From assembly GCA_900313675.1 (NCBI GenBank), contig OMSO01000001.1, positions 1-64,000 of the forward strand: 64,000 bases of DNA, given 5' to 3'. Numbering within the stretch: position 1 is the first letter of the stretch; each line of letters starts with the position of its first letter. Source of the stretch: an uncultured Fibrobacter sp. Its GTDB lineage: Bacteria > Fibrobacterota > Fibrobacteria > Fibrobacterales > Fibrobacteraceae. The notes beneath the pieces were generated by a model. It made no database searches, was not told the DNA's origin, and saw only the letters and a program-made list of their open reading frames with translations. Position numbers and translations under genes: made by a program. Below, one piece after another: positions 45,844 through 52,762 of this stretch.

Positions 45844-46131
45844 ATGAAAGTGAGGTTTGACCCAAGTAAAGCGCTCGTGGTCAAACAGAAACACAACATT
45901 GACATGGAGTCCATAAGACAGGAAATTCTGGCGGGAAGATTCGTTACAAAGATGGTAAACAACCAAACAGAACACAAAGACCAAAGAATGTTCCTGGTTC
46001 TTGTAGATGAATATGTCCACTGCGTTCCCTTTGTCGAAGAAGACGACGGAACATTTTTTCTCAAAACGGCCTTCAAAAGCCGTTTGTACCAAAGGAGGCT
46101 TGAAAATGGCGAATTCAAAATTCATAGATGA
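45844..46131 (+). CDS. BrnT-like toxin
   Basis: 95 residues from ATG 45844 (an earlier ATG at 45814 lies before the predicted transcript start). Compact beta-rich sequence: MKVRFDPSKALVVKQKHNID, RMFLVLVDEYVHCVPFVEED, FFLKTAFKSRLYQRRLENG. Size, order and pairing with a CopG/BrnA-like gene suggest a BrnT/RelE-fold RNase toxin. Family match is weaker than for the partner. Confidence 0.65.
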   Translation: MKVRFDPSKALVVKQKHNIDMESIRQEILAGRFVTKMVNNQTEHKDQRMFLVLVDEYVHCVPFVEEDDGTFFLKTAFKSRLYQRRLENGEFKIHR

Positions 46132-46393
46132 GCCTATCGACGACGAGGAACGCGCCTTGATGGAAGCCGTCGAGAACGATGAGTTAGTTCCGCTCCCAAA
46201 AGGGGAAGAAGAGCGTATCCGGGCGGACATCATGTCCGCCTCGGCGAAGAACATCACCATCCGCATGCAGCTGGACGACCTGGACGGCATCAAGAAGATG
46301 GCGAAGGCCGCCGGCATGCCCTACCAGACGCTCATCAACTCCGTCATCCACCGCTACGTAACCGGCGGAATCATCTTCAAGGTGGCCGTGTAG
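46106..46393 (+). CDS. BrnA/CopG-like antitoxin
   Basis: 95 residues. The ATG at 46106 is set by AAAGGAGG 7 bases upstream and overlaps the toxin end by 26 bases. The C-terminal half is a ribbon-helix-helix-like region: ITIRMQLDDLDGIKKMAKAA, MPYQTLINSVIHRYVTG. The N-terminus is acidic and probably binds the toxin. Confidence 0.8.
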   Translation: MANSKFIDEPIDDEERALMEAVENDELVPLPKGEEERIRADIMSASAKNITIRMQLDDLDGIKKMAKAAGMPYQTLINSVIHRYVTGGIIFKVAV

Positions 46394-46399
46394 GGCCTT

Positions 46400-46463
46400 C
46401 AAGAGAACAACGTGCTGTTCCTCGACGAGATTCACCGGCTAAACCGAGGTGGAGTATATTTTG
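46400..46463 (+). pseudogene. Short remnant resembling ruvB (Walker B region)
   Basis: The stretch reads LQENNVLFLDEIHRLN, then shifts one base to EVEYIL. Both pieces fit the RuvB Walker B block (VLFIDEIHRL...VEE). Only about 20 codons remain. RarA is the alternative source. Too short to be certain. Confidence 0.35.
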
Positions 46464-46590
46464 GTTTGTAAAGCCGCATAATATAAATTTAATTGATTAA
46501 TTATATAGAAATTATGTATTTGACTTGATGGATTTTTGAGGATATATTGTTGGAGTAAAAAACGATAAACCCTGAAAAAAGGAGTCCATC

Positions 46591-46836
46591 ATGAAGCACT
46601 TAATCATTACACTGGCTTTGGCCGCAGCTACTTTTGGCTTTGCCCAGGAATTTCCGCCCCTGTATGAATGCCCGACGCCGGATCCGTCGCAGCCGTATCG
46701 ACCTGTAGATGTTAACAAGTCCACCCCCACTCCTCTAGACCCGTGCCTCCTTCAGCAGTTGGCTAAGAAGCTTGGAATTGAGCCGCCACCGCCGGAGGAC
46801 CAGAGACCTCAATGGTATCCTGTGGATACTAAGTAA
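46591..46836 (+). CDS. Small secreted Pro-rich protein
   Basis: 81 residues. Signal peptide 1-18 (MKHLIITLALAAATFGFA). The mature part is Pro-rich with two Cys (YECPTPDPSQPYRP, LDPCLLQQL). Good ribosome-binding site (AAAGGAG). No family recognised. The region 46464-46590 upstream is AT-rich and gene-free. Confidence 0.65.
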   Translation: MKHLIITLALAAATFGFAQEFPPLYECPTPDPSQPYRPVDVNKSTPTPLDPCLLQQLAKKLGIEPPPPEDQRPQWYPVDTK

Positions 46837-46862
46837 ATCTTGCTAGGCGGCGTTGTTGAAGA

Positions 46863-46997
46863 AGCAATTTGCATTTTTTGCAAATTGCTGTTTAGAACAA
46901 CTAAGTCAACCTGTGCAAAAATTGCACAGGTTCGCATGAGAAACATTCGCAAAAAATCGGAAATTCCGATTTTTTTCAGTATGTAAGGATTCCTTAC
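46863..46997. repeat. Array of four consecutive perfect palindromes
   Basis: H1 46863-46889 (11-bp arms, 5-base loop), H2 46908-46932 (11-bp arms, AAA loop), H3 46951-46975 (12-bp arms, one-base centre), H4 46983-46997 (7-bp arms). H3 contains TCGGAAATTCCGA, identical to the centre of the palindrome inside the ORF6N gene (50539-50551). They lie between the small secreted protein gene and the RhuM gene. Confidence 0.8.
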
Positions 46998-47045
46998 GAA
47001 CTCCCACTCTGCCGCCGTGAATTCGGAGTTTTTAAGCGAGACCCC

Positions 47046-47074
47046 TTGACTCCTGCAACTGATTAGTGTATATT
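47046..47074 (+). promoter_or_regulatory. Promoter of the intact RhuM gene
   Basis: TTGACT (47046-47051), 17-bp spacer, TATATT (47069-47074). The ATG at 47083 lies 8 bases after the -10 and no ribosome-binding site is seen, so the mRNA should be leaderless. Confidence 0.7.
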
Positions 47075-47082
47075 TGTGCAGT

Positions 47083-48075
47083 ATGAACGAGATTTTACTG
47101 TACAAAACCGACAATGCAGAAGTCAAGGTTGAGATCCTGCTGCAAAATGAGAATCTCTGGCTAACCCAGGCCAAGATGGCCGAGCTTTTCGATGTGCAGA
47201 AGGCGGCCATTTCAAAGCATCTGAAGAACATCTTTGCCGATGGCGAATTGCAGGAGTCATCAGTTGTTTCCAAAATGGAAACAACTGCTTCTGACGGCAA
47301 GAACTATCAAACCAACATCTACAATCTCGACGCCATTATCGCAGTGGGCTACCGCATCAACTCCAAAAAGGCGACCATGTTCCGCATATGGGCTACACAA
47401 GTCCTAAAGGAATACATAATTAAGGGCTTCGCCATGAACGACGAACGCCTGAAAGAGCCGCAGAATTTCTTCGGCAAGGACTACTTCGAGGAGCAGCTCG
47501 AACGTATCCGCGAGATCCGGGCGAGCGAGCGTCGCTTTTACCAGAAAATCACGGACATCTACGCCAGATGCAGCGCCGACTATAGTCCGGACAGCCAGAT
47601 TACGCAGGATTTCTTCGCAACGGTGCAGAACAAGATGCACTATGCCGTAACGCACCAGACCGCAGCCGAAATCATATACTCCCGCGCAAACAGCAAAAAG
47701 GTGAACATGGGACTCACGACATGGAAAAACGCCCCCAACGGCGATATCCGCAAGCCCGATGTTTCCATTGCCAAGAACTACCTGTCGCAAGAAGAGATCG
47801 ACACCCTGAACAGGATTGTCACCATGTATCTGGACTACGCCGAACTGCAGGCGAAACGCGGACAGGTCATGTACATGAAGGACTGGGTAGAAAAGCTCAA
47901 CGCATTCCTTCAATTCAACGAGCGCGATATCCTCGAGGATAAGGGCAAGGTTACGCACGAAATCGCGAAGGCCTTCGCAGAAGGCGAATATGACAAATTC
48001 AGGGTAATCCGCGACGCCAATTACAAGAGCGACTTCGACAAGTTGATGGAGTCAATCGCAGAATACAAGGCGTAA
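47083..48075 (+). CDS. RhuM-family protein (intact)
   Basis: 330 residues. N-terminal HTH-like LWLTQAKMAELFDVQKAAIS (~26-45), variable loop SVVSKMETTASDG (~60-72), YNLDAIIAVGYRINS (~80-94), FRIWATQVLKEYIIKGFAMN, and DFFATVQNKMHYAVTHQTAA in the C-terminal domain. Function of the family is unknown; often next to restriction, TA or phage genes. A 12-bp perfect palindrome sits in the coding sequence at 47261-47287. It serves as the full-length reference for the interrupted paralogue at 18061-19026. Confidence 0.88.
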   Translation: MNEILLYKTDNAEVKVEILLQNENLWLTQAKMAELFDVQKAAISKHLKNIFADGELQESSVVSKMETTASDGKNYQTNIYNLDAIIAVGYRINSKKATMFRIWATQVLKEYIIKGFAMNDERLKEPQNFFGKDYFEEQLERIREIRASERRFYQKITDIYARCSADYSPDSQITQDFFATVQNKMHYAVTHQTAAEIIYSRANSKKVNMGLTTWKNAPNGDIRKPDVSIAKNYLSQEEIDTLNRIVTMYLDYAELQAKRGQVMYMKDWVEKLNAFLQFNERDILEDKGKVTHEIAKAFAEGEYDKFRVIRDANYKSDFDKLMESIAEYKA

Positions 48076-48322
48076 GAGAAAAGCTCACCGAAGCAAGCTA
48101 CGCGTTGCCGCAATCGAACAAAAACAATCTCAGGCGGCCTCCCCCAGAGTTTCGCGGCAACGATCGTGACCCCTTGGGGACGAGACGGGAGCCACGAGGC
48201 TAGATTCCGGCTCGAGGGCCGGAATGACGCCGAGCGGGGTCCGGCTCGGTTTTACGAGGTTCGCGGGGTGGCGAAGCCGCGACGCGGGCCCGTAAAATAG
48301 AGCGTGACGGCGCGGGTATCGA
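48076..48322. other. Gene-free GC-rich stretch
   Basis: Contains a palindromic unit at 48203-48228 (GATTCCGG...CCGGAATGAC), the same kind that is inserted in the maltokinase gene, and surrounding degenerate GC-rich repeats. No coding signal. Confidence 0.5.
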
Positions 48323-48378
48323 AGGCAACAGTTGTTTGCACTTTTTCGCCGCTTTCGGTTGTATATTTCGGCACTCTA
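48323..48378 (+). repeat. Promoter-like dispersed element, second copy
   Basis: Matches 45727-45782 closely, including GTTGTATATTTCGGC. It is 110 bp upstream of the RelB-like start. Confidence 0.6.
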
Positions 48379-48429
48379 ATCGAAGAAGGGCTTTGAATAT
48401 GGAATTTGCACAACCAAAACGAAAGAATT

Positions 48430-48481
48430 TGCAAGTATTTAAAAGTAAACACTTGCATTTAACGCAAAAATATTATACATT
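48430..48481 (+). promoter_or_regulatory. Promoter/operator of the RelB-YafQ pair
   Basis: Inverted repeat TGCAAGT (48430-48436) and ACTTGCA (48451-48457). The right arm overlaps a -35 like box (TTGCAT) that is followed after 17 bp by TACATT. Placement suits autorepression by the RelB-like antitoxin. Confidence 0.6.
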
Positions 48482-48488
48482 TACAACC

Positions 48489-48761
48489 ATGAGTACCATT
48501 GCCAAAAACTTTCGCATCGATTCCGAACTGAACAACCAGGCCAACGCCCTTCTTGAGGGACTGGGTCTTTCGATGTCCCAGGCGATCTCCATGTTCTTAC
48601 GGCAGGTCGTGTTGCACCGGGGGCTCCCCTTTGACGTGAAGTACCCCGAGCGCTCCGCCGACCTCCTTGAAGCCATTGAAGAGGCAAAGCGACTTGAAGC
48701 CGACCCAAGGACCAAGCGCTATACGGACATGGACGAAATGTGGGCGGACTTGGATAAATGA
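48489..48761 (+). CDS. RelB/DinJ-family antitoxin
   Basis: 90 residues from ATG 48489; the upstream in-frame extension spans the promoter. Ribbon-helix-helix N-terminus: KNFRIDSELNNQANALLEGL, LSMSQAISMFLRQVV. The C-terminal tail (AKRLEADPRTKRYTDMDEMW) should wrap the toxin. The stop overlaps the toxin start (ATGA). Confidence 0.9.
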   Translation: MSTIAKNFRIDSELNNQANALLEGLGLSMSQAISMFLRQVVLHRGLPFDVKYPERSADLLEAIEEAKRLEADPRTKRYTDMDEMWADLDK

Positions 48762-49039
48762 TTTACGAAGTTATCTGGACTAGCCGCTTCAAAAAGGGGT
48801 ACAAACTTTGCAAGAAGAGAGGGCTTCCGCTGGAAGAACTCAAGACGGTTGTAGAATTGCTCCGAACAGACCAAGTCCTCCACGAAAAATACCGGGACCA
48901 TGAACTAACCGGAAAGTTCTCGGGAACAAGAGAACTACACATTCGACCCGATTGGCTCTTGTGCTACAGGAAGAATAACGGGATTCTCACACTTACCCTG
49001 GTAGATACAGGAACACACTCCGACTTGTTCGGGAAATAG
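48758..49039 (+). CDS. YafQ-family mRNA interferase toxin
   Basis: 93 residues. YEVIWTSRFKKGYKLCKKRG, HELTGKFSGTRELHIRPDWL, LCYRKNNGILTLTLVDTGTH with the catalytic-type His/Asp/Phe at the end (HSDLF). Cleaves mRNA on the ribosome. Overlaps its antitoxin by 4 bases. Confidence 0.92.
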   Translation: MIYEVIWTSRFKKGYKLCKKRGLPLEELKTVVELLRTDQVLHEKYRDHELTGKFSGTRELHIRPDWLLCYRKNNGILTLTLVDTGTHSDLFGK

Positions 49040-49098
49040 AATCGACGAGGGGTCGCTTGAGGAAGCGGTAAGCCTCGAGAAAAAATTTGAAAAAGGTA

Positions 49099-49194
49099 TT
49101 GACGGGCCAACGCCGAGAAGTTATATTTAGTGCACAAGCGAGTAGAATCAAACCCCGCCTTTTCAAGCATGTAGGCGGAGAGGAGCGAAAGATG
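49099..49194 (+). promoter_or_regulatory. Promoter plus conserved hairpin leader of the Rpn gene
   Basis: TTGACG (49099-49104), N17, TATATT (49122-49127). The leader has CCGCCT (49155-49160) pairing with AGGCGG (49173-49178), then AGGAG and ATG at 49192. A start-stop pair ATGTAG (49169-49174) lies in the loop/stem. The whole leader is repeated at 50180-50274 in front of an unrelated gene. Confidence 0.75.
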
Positions 49195-50118
49195 AATAAA
49201 AATAAGTCACTCGAGGACTATCTCGTGAAGCCGGGCGAACAAAGCCCCTTCGCAAACCTGCTGGTCGATTTGGCTTTTAAGAAAGCCTTTGACCCAGACA
49301 AGCCCACCAGCCGTGAAAACCTCGTAAACCTGCTGAACGACCTGCTTGCGCCGCAACTCAAGCGGCCTATCAAAAACGTGTGGACGCGCAACGTGGCGAA
49401 GAACCTGAGCGGGAGCAGGGCCTCGCGCACGGCGATTTTCGACTTGCACTGCGAGGACGACGCCGGAGAACTCATTGAAATCGAGGTGCAGATTCGTAAA
49501 CTGGACAACTTTCTGAAACGCCTCGCGTTCTACGCCAGCGAAATGGTGGCGAACCAGGCCGAACTTGGAATTGGTTGGAAATTCGACATCAAGCCGACCT
49601 ATGTTATCGCCATCACGCGGCACCGGATGTTTGAAGACGAGCGGATTGTCCACCGTGCGACCGTGACCGACCTCGAAACAAAAGAAAAGTTCATGGATTC
49701 GTTTAATTTTACCGTCGTCGAACTTGCGAAAGTTCCCTTTTTTATCGAATCGAAGTCCGACAGCCTGAGCAAATGGCTTTTCTTCTTCCGCTACTTGAGC
49801 CGTTTGCGCGAATTACCCGCGGAGCTTGGAGAACGCAAGTTCAAACAGTTGACAGAAAGTTCAAAAGTGTCTAAGTTTAGCAAAGAAGAATTCGAGGCCT
49901 ACCAGAAGATGTTTCACGCAGAATGGGATCACAACGCCCTGAAAAACAGTTTCTTCGAGGAATTCGCAGACGACATCAATGCGAAGGTTGAAGAACGTGC
50001 TCGTGAAATCGCCAAGCGGATGATCGCCGACGGCAAGTTGTCCAATGAGGAAATCGCCACCTATTCCGGCCTTTCTGTCGAAGACGTCGTCGTCCTGCGC
50101 AGCCAGGCAGAAGCCTGA
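49192..50118 (+). CDS. Rpn-family recombination-promoting nuclease / PD-(D/E)XK transposase-like
   Basis: 308 residues from ATG 49192 (ribosome-binding site AGGAG, spacing 6). The nuclease core is IFDLHCEDDAGELIEIEVQ (D...E-x-Q) near residue 80-100. LSKWLFFFRYLSRLRELP and C-terminal LSNEEIATYSGLSVEDVVVL are characteristic of the family. Rpn proteins promote RecA-independent recombination or act as DNases; some are mobile. Intact, unlike the truncated relative at 14649-15140. Confidence 0.88.
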   Translation: MNKNKSLEDYLVKPGEQSPFANLLVDLAFKKAFDPDKPTSRENLVNLLNDLLAPQLKRPIKNVWTRNVAKNLSGSRASRTAIFDLHCEDDAGELIEIEVQIRKLDNFLKRLAFYASEMVANQAELGIGWKFDIKPTYVIAITRHRMFEDERIVHRATVTDLETKEKFMDSFNFTVVELAKVPFFIESKSDSLSKWLFFFRYLSRLRELPAELGERKFKQLTESSKVSKFSKEEFEAYQKMFHAEWDHNALKNSFFEEFADDINAKVEERAREIAKRMIADGKLSNEEIATYSGLSVEDVVVLRSQAEA

Positions 50119-50179
50119 TTTTACGCCGAGCGAGACACGGCTCCCCGGCCACCACTCCAAAAAATTTTTCAGAAACCCG

Positions 50180-50274
50180 TTGACAATCCGGTTTCGAGAA
50201 CTTATATTGATGCACAAATGAGTAGAATTAAAATCCGCCTTTTCTAGCATGTAGGCGGAGAGGAGCGAAAGATG
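50180..50274 (+). promoter_or_regulatory. Promoter plus conserved hairpin leader of the ORF6N gene
   Basis: TTGACA (50180-50185), N17, TATATT (50203-50208). CCGCCT/AGGCGG hairpin (50235-50258) and AGGAG before ATG 50272. From 50232 to 50275 it differs by only about one to three bases from the Rpn leader. Confidence 0.75.
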
Positions 50275-51288
50275 AAGAAAGAAAACGCCGTGGCCGATGC
50301 CACCGATGCCGGCAGGGCCGTCACAGCCGCAAAGCCGGATTTTTCCCTGATAGACGAGAATCTGCTAAAGTCCCGAATCCACACGATCCGCGGCGTCAAA
50401 GTGTTGCTCGACGCCGACCTGGCCGAGATTTACGGGTACAGCACAAGCCGATTTAACGAGCAGGTCAAATACAACATCGACAGATTCGACGAGGATTTTC
50501 GATTCCAGCTTAAGAAAGAGGAAGTGAGTTGTTTGATATCGGAAATTCCGACATCAAAACGGGGCGGAACAAGAAAATTACCCTACGCATTCACCGAGCA
50601 AGGCATTTACATGCTCATGACGGTGCTTAAAGGTGAGCGAGCCATCGCCCAAAGCAAGGCTCTTATACGCCTTTTCAAGCAGATGAAGGACTACATTGTC
50701 ACAGAAAACCAATTATTGCTCGGCAACAATGCCATCACTGAAATTGCCGCCTAGACGGTTCAAAATACTCGCGACATAGCCCTGCTGTCTAATGAAATGC
50801 GAGATAATCGAGAATCCCTCCAGAAGGTCATGGAAAATTTCGTCGACCCGGCAAGTTTTAGGCATTACTTGATCCTCAACGGGCAGAAACTGGAGGCCGA
50901 TGTTGCCTATGCGCAAATATACGGCATGGCAAAAAAATCGGTGATGGTGTTGGACAACTATGTGGACGTCAAGACACTGGATTTACTGCGGAATGTGCCC
51001 AAAGGAGTCTCGGTCATGATTTTCAGCGACCAATACGGCAAGACCTACCTGACCGACAGCGTGGTGACCGATTTCAAGGCCGCACGACCGGACGTCGCAT
51101 TTGACGTGAAGGCCGCCGGGAACATGTTCCACGACAGGTACATCTATCTGGATTACGGTCTGGACAGCGAAAAGCTATTCCACTGCGGAGCATCGTCGAA
51201 GGATGCCGGCGGCAAGGTAACAACAATCATGCAAATAGAACGCCCGGAGGTATATCACCCGCTAATCGAAGCGCTGGGGAATGAATAA
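50272..51288 (+). pseudogene. ORF6N-domain protein gene split by an in-frame amber codon
   Basis: The first 160 codons encode an ORF6N (KilA-N-related) domain: RGVKVLLDADLAEIYGYSTS, DEDFRFQLKKEEV, TRKLPYAFTEQGIYMLMTVL. A TAG at 50752-50754 is followed by 14 open codons and then a second segment from ATG 50797 in the same frame, with 163 residues: EADVAYAQIYGMAKKSVMVL, LDNYVDVKTLDLL and GNMFHDRYIYLDY, a phospholipase-D-like C-terminal domain. The two halves make one protein in related genes, so this is a nonsense mutation or a recoded site. A 13-bp near-palindrome lies at 50532-50558. Confidence 0.85.
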
Positions 51289-51482
51289 TCTTGACTGAGG
51301 CAAGGACCCCTTGGTGCCGAGACACGCTCCGCTCAGGGCGTGCGGCTCTGGCACGGGCAAGGAGATCCCCGCCTTGGTTCGGCTTCGCTCACCACAAGTC
51401 GCGGGGATGACATTAGGGAAGCGACGGGCCGCCCACAACAAAGGCGGTTTAACAGCATCGAACCCAGAACAGGGGTTGTCGC
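51289..51482. other. Gene-free stretch before tRNA-Ala
   Basis: GC-rich dispersed intergenic sequence (pieces such as gatccccgcc...gcggggatgac form a palindrome). No gene recognised. Confidence 0.5.
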
Positions 51483-51511
51483 TTGACGGGAATAGGCAAA
51501 TTTCGTATATT
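51483..51511 (+). promoter_or_regulatory. tRNA-Ala promoter
   Basis: TTGACG (51483-51488), 17-bp spacer, TATATT (51506-51511); the tRNA starts 14 bases later. Confidence 0.8.
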
Positions 51512-51524
51512 TGGCTCACCTAAC

Positions 51525-51597
51525 GGGGATATAGCTCAGTTGGTAGAGCGACAGGTTCGCAATCTGTAGGTCATGGGTTCGACTCCCACTATCTCCA
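51525..51597 (+). tRNA. tRNA-Ala (anticodon CGC)
   Basis: Full cloverleaf. Acceptor GGGGATA pairs with TATCTCC, with the G3-U70 pair that marks alanine. Anticodon loop TTCGCAA gives CGC. T-arm GGGTTCGACTCCC. The CCA end is not encoded. A promoter and a terminator frame it. Confidence 0.96.
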
Positions 51598-51601
51598 CTC
51601 A

Positions 51602-51631
51602 AAAGAGGCAGACAAAAGTCTGCCTCTTTTT
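51602..51631 (+). terminator. Rho-independent terminator of tRNA-Ala
   Basis: GAGGCAGAC (51605-51613) and GTCTGCCTC (51618-51626) pair around AAAA, followed by a T-run. Confidence 0.92.
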
Positions 51632-51793
51632 TTACATAACAAGACCGTTCGCGCTAAATTTCGGTGCAAATTCTCCGGCCTGCGCTCACTCTCGCAACCA
51701 CGCCTCGTTAATACGAGGCGTTTGTTGCTCACGATTGGTCGGCATTTGCCAGCCTTTTGTTTTTTGCGGCTTTGTCCGATAATCAATCTTCGC

Positions 51794-52762
51794 CTAGGCA
51801 AAATAGACAAAACTGGTCTTTTTCAGTTCCTTCAGGGACGTCAGCACCGCATGGTCCGGGCCGTTCAGGGCGGACACCGCCGACCCGATGCTCTGCTCCA
51901 GTTCGGCTTCACTTTGCCCGTGGAACATGGCATAGACATTGTAAGGGAAACCTTCGAAAGGGCTGCGCTCGTAGCAGTGGGAAACGTGAGGATCTTCGGC
52001 CAACAACGCTCCCGCCCGTTCCGTGTCCGCAACGGCAAGGCACACCATGGCGTTTGCGTCAAAACCCGCCTGCTGGTGTCTGAGGACCGCCCCGAATCTG
52101 CGCATGATTTTCCGGTCCAGGTCACCCCGAATTTCGGCGACGTCTATTCCCAAATCAGAGAAGGGCGTTTTGGTGTGGGGAATATCCTGGCACAGGAGGT
52201 TGATCCGGCGACGGTCCTTTGCCTCAGGGACAAAGAGCTCGGCACCTTTGGCAACCGGCCTTTCCGTGACCCGAGCTGCCGCAACCTGGCCCGACGCATC
52301 TGCAGAACTCCGCGACGCAGCCTTCATCACCGTATTGATCTTGAACATTTTGCTGGCCGAAAGAACGTGGGCGTCGTGCAGGACGGTTTCCGCCTCCAAC
52401 CCCCGGACCGTTTCCTGAATTTCGGACTCCGACCGGGCGATGACGGTGAACCAAACGTTGTAGGCGTGACTGCGAACATAGTTGTGTGTGATGGCAGGAA
52501 TCTTATCGGCAGCCGCAGCAAAACCTTCCAGTTTATCTTCGCTCACCACTCCCGTGCAGAGTCTGGAGATGTAGCCCAACCTGCGGGAGTCATAGACGCC
52601 ACCCAGACGACGGATGACGCCGGACTTGCGAAGGCCTTCCACGCTATCGAAAGCCGCATCTTCTGAAACGCCAAGAAGCCTTCCCAGCGCGGCGTAGGGG
52701 CGTTCCTCCAGCGGGAAACCGTCCTGGACAATTTCCAGAATTTTCCGGTCTAGAGCTTCCAA
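51794..52762 (-). CDS. Fused siroheme decarboxylase (AhbA-AhbB / NirDL type)
   Basis: 322 residues, two AsnC/Lrp-like siroheme decarboxylase units in one chain. The first unit has LDRKILEIVQDGFPLEERPY, GVIRRLGGVYDSRRLGYIS and HNYVRSHAYNVWFTV (~residues 90-105). The second has LDRKIMRRFGAVLRHQQAGF and CYERSPFEGFPYNVYAMFHG. These enzymes convert siroheme to 12,18-didecarboxysiroheme in the alternative heme or heme d1 pathway. Usually two separate proteins; here a fusion. Overlaps the 3' end of the nucleotidyltransferase gene upstream by 13 bases. Confidence 0.82.
   Translation of the reverse strand: MEALDRKILEIVQDGFPLEERPYAALGRLLGVSEDAAFDSVEGLRKSGVIRRLGGVYDSRRLGYISRLCTGVVSEDKLEGFAAAADKIPAITHNYVRSHAYNVWFTVIARSESEIQETVRGLEAETVLHDAHVLSASKMFKINTVMKAASRSSADASGQVAAARVTERPVAKGAELFVPEAKDRRRINLLCQDIPHTKTPFSDLGIDVAEIRGDLDRKIMRRFGAVLRHQQAGFDANAMVCLAVADTERAGALLAEDPHVSHCYERSPFEGFPYNVYAMFHGQSEAELEQSIGSAVSALNGPDHAVLTSLKELKKTSFVYFA

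Noticed and set aside
46809-47300. 163-codon minus-strand frame across the palindrome array
   Set aside because: The frame runs over the RhuM start, its promoter and four palindromes; palindromes give open frames on both strands.
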